From Pseudonocardiales bacterium (GTDB lineage Bacteria; Actinomycetota; Actinomycetes; Mycobacteriales; Pseudonocardiaceae): a DNA stretch of 64,000 nucleotides. The notes under the pieces are model-generated. The model was given only the letters and a program-made list of their open reading frames with translations, was not told the DNA's origin and did no database searches. How positions within the stretch are numbered: position 1 is the stretch's first letter; every line of letters begins with the position of its first letter. Shown piece by piece: positions 26,562-37,851 of this stretch. The stretch is from the NCBI GenBank assembly GCA_019241525.1, contig JAFAWY010000080.1:1-64000 (forward strand), given 5' to 3'. A program made the position numbers and the translations under genes.

Positions 26562-27179
26562 GTGAGGTTCCTGCGCGGCAACACCAACTCCGGCACCACC
26601 GATTCGGAGCCGGAGCCTGCTGTGGAGGCGAGCCCACCGATCCGCACCACCGGCAAGGGCAGGCCCACCCCTAGCCGCCGCGAAGCAGAGGGACGCAAGC
26701 GCGGTCCCGCTCCACCGCCACCGCGCACGCAGCGGGAGGCCCTGGCCCGCATGCGGGGTTCGAAAGAAGAGCGCCGCAATGCCGCCGCCCAGCGTCGCGA
26801 ACGCATGCTTGCCGGGGACGAGAAGTACCTGTTGCCGCGCGACCGCGGACCGGTCAAGGCCTACGTGCGCGATCTCGTGGACTCGCGGCGCCACCTTGCC
26901 GGTGCCTTCATGCCGCTGGCCCTACTGGTGATCGTGATGATGCTGATGCCGCCGATCGTGCAGTCATACGGGTCGTTGGTGTCCATGTTGATGCTGGTGG
27001 CGATCATCATCGAAGGCGTGCTGCTGGGCCGGATCGTCACCCGCCGCGTCCGCGAGCGGTTCCCCAAAGCAACGGATTCCGGGACAAGCCTGGCGTTTTA
27101 CGCCATGACCAGAGCTACCCAGATGCGCCGGATGCGGGTTCCCAAGCCGCGCGTCAATCCCGGCGACCCAGTCCCGTAA
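26562..27179 (+). CDS. DUF3043 membrane protein
   Basis: This 205-residue protein has a proline- and arginine-rich N-terminus with PRTQREALARMRGSKEERR and QRRERMLAGDEKYLLPRDRGP, then two TM segments (about 113-130 and 138-155) and a basic C-terminus (RRMRVPKPRVNPGD). The pattern is that of DUF3043, an uncharacterised actinobacterial family. It begins at GTG 26562, divergent from erpA, and precedes cobU by 90 bp. No function is known; the basic cytoplasmic ends suggest contact with phospholipid or RNA, but that is conjecture. Confidence 0.8.
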   Translation: MRFLRGNTNSGTTDSEPEPAVEASPPIRTTGKGRPTPSRREAEGRKRGPAPPPPRTQREALARMRGSKEERRNAAAQRRERMLAGDEKYLLPRDRGPVKAYVRDLVDSRRHLAGAFMPLALLVIVMMLMPPIVQSYGSLVSMLMLVAIIIEGVLLGRIVTRRVRERFPKATDSGTSLAFYAMTRATQMRRMRVPKPRVNPGDPVP

Positions 27180-27269
27180 CCGGGTCCAGCCTCCCTTTCC
27201 AGCGCACCGGACGGTCATGACATGCCGTCATCAGCTCCTCGGGCTCACCCGACGGTAGTGTCTGGCTCG

Positions 27270-27791
27270 ATGCGGACGCTGGTGCTCGGCGGGGCGCGCT
27301 CGGGCAAGTCGGCATATGCCGAAGGCTTATTTCAGGAACCCGTGGTGTGTTACCTGGCAACCGCTCGCCGCCGGCTTGACGACGCTGAATGGGAGGCCCG
27401 GATCGCCGCGCATGCAGCCCGCCGACCCTTAGGTTGGCGGACTGTTGAGCCGGCCGACCTAGCTAGCGCGCTACGCGGTGCCGGTGCCGTGCCGGTGCTG
27501 ATCGATGACATCGCAACCTGGCTGGCTGGAGAGCTGGACGATGCCGGAGCCTGGGACGATCAAGCGGTAATTCCCGCCTGCCGTGCTCGGTGCGCCGAGC
27601 TGGTGTCGGCAGTGGCATCCTGCCAGGCGCGGTTGGTGATAGTCAGCGCCGAAGTGGGCCTCGGTGTGGTGCCAGCCACCTACTCGGGGCGGCTGTTCCG
27701 CGACGAGCTGGGCGCGCTCAACGCGCAACTCGCCGCGATCTGCCAGGAGGTCGTGCTCATGGTGGCGGGCCTACCTCTTACACTGCGTTAA
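27270..27791 (+). CDS. cobU: Adenosylcobinamide kinase / GTP guanylyltransferase
   Basis: The 173-residue enzyme phosphorylates and then guanylylates adenosylcobinamide in cobalamin synthesis. It begins MRTLVLGGARSGKSAYAE with the P-loop GGARSGKS, and has LIDDIATWL and VSAEVGLGVVPATYSGRLFRDELG, the guanylylation-region signature. ATG 27270 follows the extra upstream codons of a longer frame without homology. It is the first gene of the cobU-cobT-cobS group. Confidence 0.93.
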   Translation: MRTLVLGGARSGKSAYAEGLFQEPVVCYLATARRRLDDAEWEARIAAHAARRPLGWRTVEPADLASALRGAGAVPVLIDDIATWLAGELDDAGAWDDQAVIPACRARCAELVSAVASCQARLVIVSAEVGLGVVPATYSGRLFRDELGALNAQLAAICQEVVLMVAGLPLTLR

Positions 27792-27896
27792 CCCGTCTCC
27801 CAGCACGCTGCACAGCAACACAACCCAGCCGCACCGGCCACGGGATAGGGACGAAGATGGGCCACGCGAGCGGATACCGAATTACAGGAGAGCCGC

Positions 27897-28970
27897 GTGA
27901 AGTTCCCGACGATCACGCCACCCGACCAGCAAGCCCACCGCCAAGCCGTGGCCCGTCATGAACAACTGACCAAACCCGCCGGTTCCCTCGGTCGACTAGA
28001 GGAACTAGGCGTATGGGCGACCGCGTGTCAGGGAGTGTGCCCACCACATGCATTCGTCCGGCCACAAGTCGTGATTTTCGCCGGAGACCACGGCGTTGCC
28101 GCGCAAGGCGTATCCGCTTATCCCAGCGAGGTCACCCAGCAAATGGTGGCCAACTTTCTCAGCGGAGGTGCGGCAGTGAACGTGCTGGCCGCGGCGAGCG
28201 GGGCCACCGTACGGGTGGTGGACGTGGCCGTGGACTGCGATCCGGCCACAGTCGCCACACCGCCACTGGTCACCAAGCACAAGGTCCGCCGCGGCAGCGG
28301 CGATATCCATCTGGAGGATGCGCTAACCGAGGTGGAAGTCATCCAGGCGCTGGATGCCGGAGTGGCGATTGCTGACGAGGAGATCGATCGTGGCGCCGAC
28401 CTGCTCATCGCAGGCGACATGGGAATCGGCAACACCACGCCCGCCGCTGTGCTGGTGGCTGCACTTACCGGAGCAGAGCCGGTGGCCGTGGTAGGCCGGG
28501 GCACCGGTATCGACGACGCCGGCTGGATGCGCAAGGCCGCTGCGATCCGAGATGCGTTGCGCCGGGCCCGCCCGGTGGTGAATGATCCCGTAGCCCTGCT
28601 GCGGAGCGTAGGCGGTGCCGACATCGCTGCGATGGCTGCATTTCTCGCCCAAGCCGCGGTCCGGCGCACACCGGTCATTCTCGACGGAGTGGTCGTCGGA
28701 GCAGCGGCGATGCTCGCTGAGGACCTGGCACCCGGAGCTCGGCAGTGGTGGGTGGCCGGGCACCGCTCGGCGGAGCCGGCGCACACGCTGGCGCTGCAGC
28801 ATCTGGAGCTCGACCCGCTCCTCGAACTCGGGATGCGGCTCGGTGAGGGCTCCGGCGCGCTAGCCGCGCTACCGCTGGTACAGATGGCCGTCCGCATCCT
28901 CGCCGAGATGGCTACCTTCGCCGATGCCGGCGTTTCCGGGCCGGTAGGTGCTCCGCTGCCGGCAACGTGA
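27897..28970 (+). CDS. cobT: Nicotinate-nucleotide:dimethylbenzimidazole phosphoribosyltransferase
   Basis: The 357-residue enzyme makes alpha-ribazole phosphate from nicotinate mononucleotide and the lower ligand base. Visible motifs include [47 protein letters not shown] and a C-terminal [17 protein letters not shown] with the catalytic glutamate. GTG 27897 follows AGGAGAGCC. Its stop overlaps the cobS start (GTGA). Confidence 0.95.
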   Translation: MKFPTITPPDQQAHRQAVARHEQLTKPAGSLGRLEELGVWATACQGVCPPHAFVRPQVVIFAGDHGVAAQGVSAYPSEVTQQMVANFLSGGAAVNVLAAASGATVRVVDVAVDCDPATVATPPLVTKHKVRRGSGDIHLEDALTEVEVIQALDAGVAIADEEIDRGADLLIAGDMGIGNTTPAAVLVAALTGAEPVAVVGRGTGIDDAGWMRKAAAIRDALRRARPVVNDPVALLRSVGGADIAAMAAFLAQAAVRRTPVILDGVVVGAAAMLAEDLAPGARQWWVAGHRSAEPAHTLALQHLELDPLLELGMRLGEGSGALAALPLVQMAVRILAEMATFADAGVSGPVGAPLPAT

Positions 28971-29716
28971 GCCGGGGCCTGCGGCTGGCGTTGTCCTGGC
29001 TGACCGTCTTACCGGTGGGAACGCCCGTCGACGTCGGTTTCGATGCCGCCCGGCGGGCGTTGTACTGGGCGCCCGTGGTCGGTGCCGCGTTGGGTCTGCT
29101 GGCTGCCGGACTACTGGCTGGTCTGCATGTGCTCGGTGCGCCACCGCTGCTGGCTGGATTGATCGTGGTGGCGACGCTGGCTGGATGCACGCGCGCGATG
29201 CATCTGGACGGGCTGGCTGACACTGCCGACGGGTTGGGCTGTTACGGAGGCGCCCAGCGGGCGCTGGAGGTGATGCGGGACGGCTCGTGCGGTCCATTCG
29301 CCGTGATCGCCTTGGTGCTGGTGCTGACCACGCAGGCCGCTGCCCTGGGAACGCTCGGGCACACGGGCCGGCTGATCCCGGTGGTACTGGCACTGATCGC
29401 GGGACGAGCCGCCTTCAGCTGGTGTGCCCGCCGGGGCGTGCCGGCGGCGCGGCCCGTGGGCTTGGGGATGCTCGTTGCCGGTAGCCAGCCCGTCGCAGTA
29501 CCTGTGGCCTGGTTTGCCATCCTGCTGGCCGGTGGCCTGCTGGCGGTGCCCGGCCGCGCGTGGCAAGGCACGCTGGCGGTCGCCGTGGCCGCGCTGGCCG
29601 TGGTCGCATTCTGCGCGCATACCAACCGCCGCCTCGGTGGCGTCACCGGCGACGTCCTCGGTGCCACCAGCGAGCTGACCACCACCATTATCCTCACCGT
29701 CTGCGCAGTGGCCTGA
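28967..29716 (+). CDS. cobS: Adenosylcobinamide-GDP ribazoletransferase (cobalamin synthase)
   Basis: The 249-residue integral membrane enzyme joins adenosylcobinamide-GDP and alpha-ribazole phosphate. It has the family motif [13 protein letters not shown] near residue 80, followed by [14 protein letters not shown]-like sequence ([16 protein letters not shown]), and several TM helices. It begins at GTG 28967, overlapping the cobT stop. The cobU-cobT-cobS set covers the nucleotide-loop assembly, enough to salvage cobinamide; corrin ring genes are not in view. Confidence 0.94.
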   Translation: MSRGLRLALSWLTVLPVGTPVDVGFDAARRALYWAPVVGAALGLLAAGLLAGLHVLGAPPLLAGLIVVATLAGCTRAMHLDGLADTADGLGCYGGAQRALEVMRDGSCGPFAVIALVLVLTTQAAALGTLGHTGRLIPVVLALIAGRAAFSWCARRGVPAARPVGLGMLVAGSQPVAVPVAWFAILLAGGLLAVPGRAWQGTLAVAVAALAVVAFCAHTNRRLGGVTGDVLGATSELTTTIILTVCAVA

Positions 29717-29773
29717 TCCCGATATGGCGACATTCAGGATCAAAGCGATCGCCGGAGCGCGCAGGGAGCAAGA

Positions 29774-30877
29774 TCAGGTGAGCGGGACCATCCAGTGGTG
29801 GGGGTCGGGGGCGGCGCCGCGTTGGATGGCGGTGAGGGAGGCTCGGAGCTGGATGGTGACGGGGCCAGGTGCGCCGTCACCAATCGTGAACTCGCCGCCG
29901 GCGTAGGCGACCCGGCCGACGGGGGTGATCACCGCAGCGGTACCGCAACCGAAGACTTCGGTGATGTCCCCGGTCTGGACGCCCTTTTCCCATTCTTCGG
30001 TGGAGATTCGTCGTTCCTCGACGGTCAGCCCGTGGTCCTGGGCCAGGGTCAGCAGGGAATCGCGGGTGATACCAGGGAGCAAGGCGCCGGTGAGCTCAGG
30101 AGTCACGAGCCGGGCCCGCGGCCCCTCACCAAAGACGAAGCACAGATTGTTGGTGCCCATCTCCTCCACCCAGCGGCGCTCGACCGCGTCCAGCCACACC
30201 ACCTGGTCGCAACCATGGTCAAGGGCCTGCTGCTGGACCACCAGCGAGGCAGCGTAATTCCCCGCGAACTTGACTGCTCCGGTCCCGCCAGGCGCGGCCC
30301 GGACGTAGTCAGTGCACAGCCATACACTGACCGGTTCCAGCCCGTTGCGGAAATACGGTCCAGCCGGTGAGGCGATGACCAGGTACCGGTAGGTCGCTGC
30401 GGGCCGCATGCCGAGGCCGACCTCGGTGGCGAACAGCATCGGTCGCAGGTACAGCGACTCTTCCCCACCGGCAGCGGGAACCCAATCAACATCAGCGCGC
30501 ACCAGCTCACGCAGTGAGCCGAAGAACAGCTCGTCAGGCAGTTCCGGCATGGCTACCCGCCGAGCCGAAGAGCGCAGCCGGGCGGCGTTGGCCAGCGGCC
30601 GGAAGCAAGACACGGTGCGGTCAGGCTGGCGGTAAGCCTTGAGGCCCTCGAAAATCGCCTGTCCGTAGTGCAGCACCATGCTCGCTGGGTCCATCGTGAG
30701 AGGCCGATACGGGCCGATTTGAGCGTCATGCCAACCACGGTCGGCGGTCCAACAGATCTCGACCATGTGGTCGGTGAAATACCGGCCGAAGCCGGGCGCG
30801 GCCAGGATCTCCGCCCGCCGTTGCGGTGGCATTGGAGAAGGGTGTGGCAGTCGGATGAAGGCTGGCGTGGCGCTCAT
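29774..30877 (-). CDS. ilvE: Branched-chain amino-acid aminotransferase
   Basis: The 367-residue PLP enzyme of fold type IV has the motif [14 protein letters not shown] with the PLP-binding lysine, then [21 protein letters not shown] and [13 protein letters not shown] near the C-terminus. It transaminates the keto acids of leucine, isoleucine and valine. ATG 30877 was preferred over a start three codons upstream. It is divergent from galT and corresponds to Rv2210c. Confidence 0.95.
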   Translation of the reverse strand: MSATPAFIRLPHPSPMPPQRRAEILAAPGFGRYFTDHMVEICWTADRGWHDAQIGPYRPLTMDPASMVLHYGQAIFEGLKAYRQPDRTVSCFRPLANAARLRSSARRVAMPELPDELFFGSLRELVRADVDWVPAAGGEESLYLRPMLFATEVGLGMRPAATYRYLVIASPAGPYFRNGLEPVSVWLCTDYVRAAPGGTGAVKFAGNYAASLVVQQQALDHGCDQVVWLDAVERRWVEEMGTNNLCFVFGEGPRARLVTPELTGALLPGITRDSLLTLAQDHGLTVEERRISTEEWEKGVQTGDITEVFGCGTAAVITPVGRVAYAGGEFTIGDGAPGPVTIQLRASLTAIQRGAAPDPHHWMVPLT

Positions 30878-30940
30878 GAGCAGCACGGTATCCTCTCGGA
30901 TGCCGAAATGGTAGGACGTCCCACTATTTGATTGTGCGCC

Positions 30941-32086
30941 ATGCTGGCGCGCTTGACCGAGCTGCGTGCCTTGATCAGGATCACCCGCATTCGTCTGGCT
31001 GATGGTCGCGCGTTGACGTACTACGACGACCGTGAACCGTACGCATCAGGCACGGCGACCCGAACCCTCCATGACTCCCGCGATCTACCCGCTGATCAGT
31101 CCCACCCGACCATGCGCCGCGATGTGCTCACCGGAGAGTGGGTGATCTTTGCCCCGCACCGGATGGACCGCACACACCTGCCTACGGCAGCACGCTGCCC
31201 CCTGTGCCCCAGCCGGCGCGGAGCGTTGACCGAGATTCCCGCCGACGACTACGACGTGGTGGTCTTCGACAACCGGTATCCCAGCCTGGCCGCAGCCGTG
31301 GACCCCGTGCCGGCCTGGCTCGATGGGGATCCACTGTGGCCGCAACGGCCCGCAGTCGGCCGCTGTGAAGTGGTCTGTTTCACCAGCGCGCACAGCACTT
31401 CCTTCGCCGAGCTCACCCCGCATCGGGTGGCGACCGTGATCGAGGCGTGGGCCGACCGCACCCGCGCCCTGTCTGCGATAACGCCGGTGAGCCAGGTGTT
31501 CTGTTTCGAGAATCGCGGCGCGGAAACCGGCGTGACCCTGCACCATCCGCACGGACAGATTTACGCGTACCCGTTCATGCCGCCGCGTACCGAGCGGCTG
31601 GTGGCCCAGGCGGTGGCGCATCACGACCGCACAGGGCGCGACTTGCTCGCGGACGTGCTTGCCGCCGAATGGAGAGCCGGCGTGCGGGTTGTGCACCAAG
31701 GCACATCCTGGACGGCGTACGTGCCCGCCGCCGCCCGATGGCCGGTGGAGCTGCATCTGCTGCCGCACCGCGCGGTGCCCGATCTCGCCAGCCTGGACAG
31801 TGCGGAACGCTCCGAACTGGCCACCCTCTACCCAGCGATGCTGCGATGGTTGGACGAGTTTTTCGCCGACCAGGGAGATCATGGGCCTGTGCCGTACGTC
31901 GCAGGATGGCATCAGGCTCCGATCGGTCCCGGGCGGGACCTGGTCCGGCTGTATCTCCAGGTGTTTTCCGTACGCCGCGCCGCGGGCAAGCTCAAGTACC
32001 TCGCCGGGTCAGAGTCCGGGGTCGGTGTCTGGCTCAACGACACCACCCCTGAACGGATCGCACAGCGGCTGCGGGCCCTGACGTGA
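30941..32086 (+). CDS. galT: Galactose-1-phosphate uridylyltransferase
   Basis: The 381-residue enzyme has the active-site motif [11 protein letters not shown] (the middle histidine-proline-histidine carries the uridylyl group) and a zinc-site pair CPLCPS, with [12 protein letters not shown] near residue 65. It exchanges UMP between UDP-glucose and galactose-1-phosphate in the Leloir pathway. The N-terminus is uncertain: ATG 30941 and GTG 30932 are both possible. Its stop overlaps the galK start at 32083, so galT-galK is a coupled operon. The pair is an insertion relative to the mycobacterial gene order (between ilvE and gcvT). Confidence 0.92.
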   Translation: MLARLTELRALIRITRIRLADGRALTYYDDREPYASGTATRTLHDSRDLPADQSHPTMRRDVLTGEWVIFAPHRMDRTHLPTAARCPLCPSRRGALTEIPADDYDVVVFDNRYPSLAAAVDPVPAWLDGDPLWPQRPAVGRCEVVCFTSAHSTSFAELTPHRVATVIEAWADRTRALSAITPVSQVFCFENRGAETGVTLHHPHGQIYAYPFMPPRTERLVAQAVAHHDRTGRDLLADVLAAEWRAGVRVVHQGTSWTAYVPAAARWPVELHLLPHRAVPDLASLDSAERSELATLYPAMLRWLDEFFADQGDHGPVPYVAGWHQAPIGPGRDLVRLYLQVFSVRRAAGKLKYLAGSESGVGVWLNDTTPERIAQRLRALT

Positions 32087-33171
32087 ACGGCTCGTTGCGC
32101 GCCACCTTCCGCGCCGCGTTCCACCGCGACCCGCACGGTGTGTGGGCGGCCCCGGGTCGAGTGAACTTGATCGGCGAGCATGTGGACTACGCAGGGGGGC
32201 TGTGCCTGCCGCTGGCACTGCCGCAGCGCACGGTGGTGGCCGCGGCGACCCGAGACGACGGCCAGCTACGCCTGCGTTCCTGGCAGCGTGATGCGGCGCC
32301 CTGGGACGGCGCTGTTGACACGGTCGGCCCCGGCCATCCGTCCGGCTGGGCGGCTTACGCGGCGGGCGTGATCTGGGCACTCGGTGCTCCGGCTGGCGGG
32401 CTGGACCTGCTCGTCGGGGAATCGGTGCCACCCGGAGCCGGGCTGGCCTCCTCTGCGGCCTTGGAATGCGCGGTCGCGCTGGCCGTCGACGCCCTCTACG
32501 GGCTCGGGCTCGCCGCGACTACCAACGGGCGCGCGCAGCTTGCCGCGGCATGCCGCCGCGCCGAGAACGAAATCGCCGGCGCACCAACTGGGGGGATGGA
32601 TCAGCTTGCATCGCTGTGCTGCACCCCAGGGCATGCCCTGTTACTGGATTGCCGGGACCACACGATGCGGCAGTTGCCGCTGAACCTGCGCGCCGCTGGC
32701 CTCAACCTGCTCGTCGTCGACACCGGGGCACCGCACCGGCATATGGATGGCGAGTATGCCGAACGCCGGCGCAGCGCTGAACTGGCCGCAGCCGCGCTGG
32801 GCGTGCCTAGCCTCCGGGAAGCGTCATCGCACCGGATCGGGGAGCTCACCGATCCGGTGCTGCGACGGCGCGCGCGGCACGTGGTGAGCGAGATCACCCG
32901 GGTGCAGGAGGTCGTCGCCCTGCTGGATGCTGGTCGGGTCGGCGACATCGGGCCGCTGCTGAACGCATCGCATGCCTCGCTGCGCGACGACCTGGACGTT
33001 TCAAGCCCAGAGCTGGACGACGTGGTCGATACTGCCTGCGCCGCAGGTGCTCTGGGCGCGCGGATGACCGGCGGAGGATTCGGTGGCTCGGCTCTCATTC
33101 TGGTCGAGCAGCACACCGCCGCCACGGTTGCCAGCGCCGTCGGCGCGCGCAAATGCATCACGGTGCTATAG
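32083..33171 (+). CDS. galK: Galactokinase
   Basis: The 362-residue GHMP kinase phosphorylates galactose at C1. Motifs in order: PGRVNLIGEHVDYAGGLCLP (sugar binding), PPGAGLASSAALECAVALA (ATP-binding P-loop) and TGGGFGGSALILV near the C-terminus. GTG 32083 overlaps the galT stop (GTGA). It is convergent with gcvT, only 11 bp away. No galE or transporter gene is in the neighbourhood, so the epimerase must be elsewhere. Confidence 0.94.
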   Translation: MNGSLRATFRAAFHRDPHGVWAAPGRVNLIGEHVDYAGGLCLPLALPQRTVVAAATRDDGQLRLRSWQRDAAPWDGAVDTVGPGHPSGWAAYAAGVIWALGAPAGGLDLLVGESVPPGAGLASSAALECAVALAVDALYGLGLAATTNGRAQLAAACRRAENEIAGAPTGGMDQLASLCCTPGHALLLDCRDHTMRQLPLNLRAAGLNLLVVDTGAPHRHMDGEYAERRRSAELAAAALGVPSLREASSHRIGELTDPVLRRRARHVVSEITRVQEVVALLDAGRVGDIGPLLNASHASLRDDLDVSSPELDDVVDTACAAGALGARMTGGGFGGSALILVEQHTAATVASAVGARKCITVL

Positions 33172-33182
33172 CGCGGGATCAC

Positions 33183-34289
33183 TCACGAGCGAACGTGGGA
33201 CTCCACAAACGGTGGAGTGACGACCTCGCAAGGCAACGCGCGGCCACGGACGTCGATCTCGACAGATGCGCCAGGTCGCACAGTGGGGTCGAGCAGCGCC
33301 AGCGCGATACCGGTACGCAGAGTTGGGGAGAAGGTTCCGGAGGTGGTCTCCCCTACTTGCGCACCCGCCGCAGACCGCACCGCCATGTGCGGCCGGGGCA
33401 CCCCGCGCGCGGTTGCGCGCAGCCCACGCAGCCGACGTGATGGTCCGGTATCGCGCTCGGCAAGCAGCGCTTCTCGCCCCCAGAAGGCCGGTTTCTTCCA
33501 GCCGATCGCCCAAGACAAACCACCCTGGAGCGGGCTGATATCCGGACCGATGTCCTGGCCATGGAGGGGGTATCCCATCTCGGTACGCAAAGTATCCCGA
33601 GCACCAAGCCCGCACGCCCGGCCACCGAGCGGACCAGCGGCGGCCAGCAGCGCATTCCACAACACGGCAGCGTGCTCCCAGGCGGGAAACAGCTCGTAGC
33701 CACGCTCGCCGGTGTAACCGGTACGACCTACCCGCACCGGCACGCCAGCGTGCTCAGCATCGATGAAACTCAGGTAGCTCAGATCGGCCATCTGCAGTCC
33801 CACAGCGCTGAGGACCTCGGCCGAGCATGGTCCCTGCACGGCGAGCACTGCGTACTGATCATGCGCGTCGGTCACGGTGATCGCCGGTGGTGCCGCAGCG
33901 GCAAGCCGGCGGGCCACCGCCGCCGCGTTGGCGGCATTCGGTACGCAGAAGACCTCCTCAGCACCGACCAGGTAGGCGATCAGGTCGTCTACCACCCCAC
34001 CGTCTTCGGTGCAGCACAAGGTGTATTGGACCTGCCCTGGGCTGATCTTGGCGAGGTTCGCGGTGAAGCATGAGTTGACGAAGTCCGCGGCTCCCGGACC
34101 AGCGATCACGATCTTGCCGAGGTGTGTGACGTCGAAGACGCCTGCTGCCTCACGCACCACGGTGTGCTCGGCGACGACGCCCCCGTCGTGATAGCTGATG
34201 GGCATTTCCCAACCGCCGAAGGCACCAAGCGTGGCGCCAGCCTCGACGTGCGCGGAGTGCAGGGGTCCGCGGTGCAAATGGGGACTCAC
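33183..34289 (-). CDS. gcvT: Aminomethyltransferase (glycine cleavage T protein)
   Basis: The 368-residue protein has the GcvT signatures [45 protein letters not shown] and [19 protein letters not shown]. It transfers the methylene group of glycine, held on the lipoylated H protein, to tetrahydrofolate. GTG at 34289. The gene stands apart from gcvP and gcvH, as in mycobacteria (Rv2211c); several lipoate genes lie downstream in the same block. Confidence 0.95.
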   Translation of the reverse strand: MSPHLHRGPLHSAHVEAGATLGAFGGWEMPISYHDGGVVAEHTVVREAAGVFDVTHLGKIVIAGPGAADFVNSCFTANLAKISPGQVQYTLCCTEDGGVVDDLIAYLVGAEEVFCVPNAANAAAVARRLAAAAPPAITVTDAHDQYAVLAVQGPCSAEVLSAVGLQMADLSYLSFIDAEHAGVPVRVGRTGYTGERGYELFPAWEHAAVLWNALLAAAGPLGGRACGLGARDTLRTEMGYPLHGQDIGPDISPLQGGLSWAIGWKKPAFWGREALLAERDTGPSRRLRGLRATARGVPRPHMAVRSAAGAQVGETTSGTFSPTLRTGIALALLDPTVRPGASVEIDVRGRALPCEVVTPPFVESHVRS

Positions 34290-34372
34290 GGCTATGGAAC
34301 GCTACCTTCCAGGGCAGTTGCCATGGCGACCTGCCTCATGCATCCGACCGTCAGACCAACGAGGAGATCACC

Positions 34373-35860
34373 GTGACCACCCCGACGCTGCGCCTCACCG
34401 ATGCCTCGGTGACCACCGCGACCGTCGATGCCCTCGTGGTGGGGACCGTGTGCGGCGAGGACGGCCCCCAGCTTCTCCCGGGCAACGAGGAGGTCAACGC
34501 GGCGTTCGACGGTGCCCTCATCGACGTGTTGAAAGTGCTGGGAGCAAAAGGCAAGGCCGACGAAGTGATCAAGGTACCGACTCGTCGAGCCATCGGTGCC
34601 CCACTGCTCATCGCCACCGGGCTGGGCAAGGTCAACGGCCAGCCCAGCGGCGAGCAGGTACGCCGGGCCGCCGGGGCCGCATCGCGCGCGCTGTCGGGCA
34701 CCTCTCGAGCGATCACGACGCTGTCCCGGGTCGATCTTGTCGCCGCGGCGGAGGGCGCTGCGCTGGGCTGTTACCTGTTCACCGCCTACCGCTCGCATAA
34801 CGGCGACGCTCCGCTGGGCCGGATGGATCTGTCGGTGCCCTCGGCCAACGACCGCGTCGCGCAACGAGACCTGGCTAAGGCAGTCGCGACAGCTGAAGCG
34901 GTCGCCACCGCTCGCGATCTGGTCAACACCCCGCCTAACGACCTGTATCCAGCCTCATTTGCCGATCGGGCTGTCAGCCTCGCTGAGGCAGCCGGGCTAC
35001 ACACCGAGGTGCTTGACGAGAAAGACCTGCTGCGAGAGGGCTACGGCGGCATTCTCGGCGTCGGCGGTGGATCCTCCCGGCCACCACGGTTGGTCCGGCT
35101 TCATCACGCCCCAGCCACGCCGAAGGCGAAGGTGGCCCTGGTCGGTAAGGGGATCACGTTCGATACCGGCGGCATCTCGATCAAGCCTGCGGCGAAGATG
35201 GAAGAGATGACCATGGACATGGCCGGTGCCGCTGCTGTCATCGTGACCGCCGTGCTGGCCTCCCAGCTGCAACTGCCTGTTGAGGTGATCGCCACCGTGC
35301 CGATGGCCGAGAACATGCCTTCGGCTACCGCTTACCGACCCGGCGACGTGCTCACCATGTACGGGGGCACCACCGTGGAGGTCATCAATACTGATGCCGA
35401 GGGACGGCTGGTTCTTGCCGATGCGTTGGTCCGGGCGGCACAAGACAACCCGGACTATCTCATTGACACCGCCACGCTGACCGGCGCCCAGATTGTTGCG
35501 CTCGGCAAGCGAACGTCGGGAATCATGGGCACTCCGGATTTCCGTGACCGGGTCACCGTGATCTCCCAGCAAGTCGGGGAAGGCGGCTGGGCTATGCCCC
35601 TGCCTGAACACCTGCGCTCGGATTTGGACTCCAAACTCGCTGACATCGCCAACGTGGCCGAACACCGCTGGGGCGGCATGCTCGCTGCCGGGGTGTTCCT
35701 GTCCGAGTTCGTCCGTGACGGCATTCCCTGGGTACACCTGGACATCGCCGGTCCGGCCTATAACACCGGCTCACCGTGGGGGTATACCGGCAAGGGCGGC
35801 ACCGGGGTCCCGGTGCGTACTCTCGCCGCTGTCCTCGCGGACATCGCCGAACGCGGTTGA
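34373..35860 (+). CDS. pepA: Leucyl aminopeptidase (M17 family)
   Basis: The 495-residue enzyme has the two-metal M17 motifs [16 protein letters not shown] and [15 protein letters not shown], plus [16 protein letters not shown]. It removes N-terminal residues from peptides in the cytoplasm, probably as a hexamer. The start is GTG 34373, divergent from gcvT. Corresponds to Rv2213 (pepB). Confidence 0.94.
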   Translation: MTTPTLRLTDASVTTATVDALVVGTVCGEDGPQLLPGNEEVNAAFDGALIDVLKVLGAKGKADEVIKVPTRRAIGAPLLIATGLGKVNGQPSGEQVRRAAGAASRALSGTSRAITTLSRVDLVAAAEGAALGCYLFTAYRSHNGDAPLGRMDLSVPSANDRVAQRDLAKAVATAEAVATARDLVNTPPNDLYPASFADRAVSLAEAAGLHTEVLDEKDLLREGYGGILGVGGGSSRPPRLVRLHHAPATPKAKVALVGKGITFDTGGISIKPAAKMEEMTMDMAGAAAVIVTAVLASQLQLPVEVIATVPMAENMPSATAYRPGDVLTMYGGTTVEVINTDAEGRLVLADALVRAAQDNPDYLIDTATLTGAQIVALGKRTSGIMGTPDFRDRVTVISQQVGEGGWAMPLPEHLRSDLDSKLADIANVAEHRWGGMLAAGVFLSEFVRDGIPWVHLDIAGPAYNTGSPWGYTGKGGTGVPVRTLAAVLADIAERG

Positions 35861-35894
35861 GCAACCGGAGAAGGTGAAGCCCTCATCGGAAAGC

Positions 35895-36215
35895 TTAGTC
35901 ACGTTCGCGCTGGCGCGCGGTGTAGTCACGCATCCGTTGCGGGTACCCGACCAGGGCAACGTCATAGATAGGGATCTTCAATTGTTTGGCCAGCCGCCGC
36001 GCCGCAGGCACACCGTTGACCCTGCGCCTGGTCCACTCACCATCGTGCGCGACCAGCACGACGGTGGTGTCAGTCATCATGGTGCGGGGTTCGATGAACG
36101 CTTCCACCCCGGTATGGTTGGCCGCCCACTGCTTGAGATGGTCGAGGTCAGCGCTGGACGCAGTGCGCGTGATGCCAGCGCGCTGCCTGCTTAGCAGCCG
36201 GTCCAGCACGCCCAT
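35895..36215 (-). CDS. Small conserved actinobacterial protein, unknown function
   Basis: The 106-residue protein begins MGVLDRLLSRQRAGITRTAS and contains EFIEPRTM-like sequence (EAFIEPRTMMTDTTVVLVAHDGEWTRR) and KQLKIPIYDVALVGYPQRMRDY. ATG 36215 follows GAGGAGG with eight bases of spacing; a longer frame upstream has no homology. Similar proteins lie between pepA and lpd in related genomes, sometimes labelled oxidoreductase, but no cofactor motif is visible. It is convergent with pepA and divergent from lpd. Confidence 0.68.
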   Translation of the reverse strand: MGVLDRLLSRQRAGITRTASSADLDHLKQWAANHTGVEAFIEPRTMMTDTTVVLVAHDGEWTRRRVNGVPAARRLAKQLKIPIYDVALVGYPQRMRDYTARQRERD

Positions 36216-36386
36216 CTCGCACACCTCCTCTGCCGGCCATACCTCGCGGCATAGCACCAGTTCAACGCAGGTGCCGGCGCGCAGCCCGGTGCGACCTCGC
36301 CCACGTCGCAGGCAACCGCCGGCTGGTGACAAGATGGCTGTGACGCCCAATACCACGTTACCGACGTCTGCTTGAGGAGCGTGTCA

Positions 36387-37787
36387 GTGCCAGACACCTC
36401 GGTGATCACCAATTCATCTCGGGACACTTCGGCCGACCTGGTGATTCTCGGTGGCGGCTCGGGCGGTTACGCCTGCGCATTGCGTGCTGCACAACTGGGT
36501 CTGACTGTCGTCTTGGTGGAGAAGGACAAGCTTGGTGGCACCTGCCTGCACCGCGGCTGCATCCCAACCAAGGCCCTCCTGCAGGCTGCGGAGGTCGCTG
36601 ACACCGCTCGCCACAGTCTTCAATTCGGAGTGAAGACCGCACTCGACGGCATCGACATGGCAGGCGTCAACAAGTACAAGGATGGCGTCGTCGCCAAGAT
36701 GTTCAAAGGTCTGCAGGGGTTGGTGTCTTCCCGCGGGATCGACTATGTCGAGGGCACCGGGCGGTTCGTGGCCCCCAACGCCGTCGATGTGGACGGCCAG
36801 CGCTACACCGGGCGCCATGTGGTGCTGGCCACCGGGTCCTACGCCAGGACGCTTCCTGGTCTGGAGATCGGCGGCCGGTTCATCACCAGCGATCAGGCGT
36901 TGAACCTCGACTACGTGCCAGACCGGGTAGTGGTGCTCGGCGGTGGCGTGATCGGAGTCGAGTTCGCCAGCGTCTGGCGTTCCTTCGGCGCTGAGGTGAC
37001 TGTGGTCGAAGCACTGCCGAGACTCGTGCCAGCAGAGGATGACTTCTGCTCCAAACAATTGGAACGGGCGTTCCGCCGGCGCGGCATCATGTTCAAGACC
37101 GCGGCTCGGGTCACCGGGGCGACCCAATCCGAATCCGGAGTAACGGTAAGCCTCGAGTCCGGGGAGCAGCTCGAAGCCGACCTGCTGCTGGTTGCTGTCG
37201 GGCGCGGTCCGAACACCGCAGAGGCCGGCTATTCCGAGGCTGGTGTGCGGATGGAACGCGGCTTCGTGCTCACCGACGATCGGCTGCACACCAACCTTGC
37301 CGGGGTGTACGCGCTGGGCGACATCGTGCCTGGATTCCAACTCGCCCATCGAGGATTCGCCCAGGGCATCTTCCTCGCTGAGGAGATCGCGGGGCGCAAA
37401 CCCAGCACGATTGATGAGGACGGCATCCCGCGGGTGACCTACTGCGAGCCGCAAGTCGCTTCGGTTGGACTCACTGAGGCGCAGGCTAGGCAGCGGTACG
37501 GTGAGGTCGAAACGATCACCTATGATCTGGCGGGCAACGGCAAGAGCGTCATCCTGCAAACCCGCGGTGCGATCAAACTGGTGCGCGCCACGAATGGTCC
37601 AGTGGTTGGCGTCCATATGGTCGGCGATCGGGTCGGTGAACTGGTCGGCGAAGCTCAGCTGATTGTCAACTGGGAGGCTTATCCAGACGACGTCGCCGCG
37701 CTGGTGCACGCTCATCCAACACAGAATGAGGCGCTCGGCGAAGCTCATCTCGCTCTAGCAGGCAAGCCATTGCACGCGCACGGCTGA
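36387..37787 (+). CDS. lpd: Dihydrolipoamide dehydrogenase
   Basis: The 466-residue flavoprotein reoxidises the lipoyl groups of the 2-oxoacid dehydrogenases. It has an FAD-binding [19 protein letters not shown], the redox disulfide [13 protein letters not shown], an NAD-binding [23 protein letters not shown], and the C-terminal active-site [15 protein letters not shown] 36387 was chosen because AGGAG at 36375-36379 lies seven bases upstream. It is 64 bp before the E2 gene. Confidence 0.95.
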   Translation: MPDTSVITNSSRDTSADLVILGGGSGGYACALRAAQLGLTVVLVEKDKLGGTCLHRGCIPTKALLQAAEVADTARHSLQFGVKTALDGIDMAGVNKYKDGVVAKMFKGLQGLVSSRGIDYVEGTGRFVAPNAVDVDGQRYTGRHVVLATGSYARTLPGLEIGGRFITSDQALNLDYVPDRVVVLGGGVIGVEFASVWRSFGAEVTVVEALPRLVPAEDDFCSKQLERAFRRRGIMFKTAARVTGATQSESGVTVSLESGEQLEADLLLVAVGRGPNTAEAGYSEAGVRMERGFVLTDDRLHTNLAGVYALGDIVPGFQLAHRGFAQGIFLAEEIAGRKPSTIDEDGIPRVTYCEPQVASVGLTEAQARQRYGEVETITYDLAGNGKSVILQTRGAIKLVRATNGPVVGVHMVGDRVGELVGEAQLIVNWEAYPDDVAALVHAHPTQNEALGEAHLALAGKPLHAHG

Positions 37788-37851
37788 GCAATCCCCAGGG
37801 CACTTGAAACAGCGCCTAAAGAACGGAAGACGACGAGAGTCGAGGCAACAG

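Noticed and set aside
36414-37748. 444-residue open frame on the minus strand
   Set aside because: It lies entirely opposite lpd, whose redox motifs and cofactor sites are unambiguous. High-GC codon bias keeps the opposite frame open.
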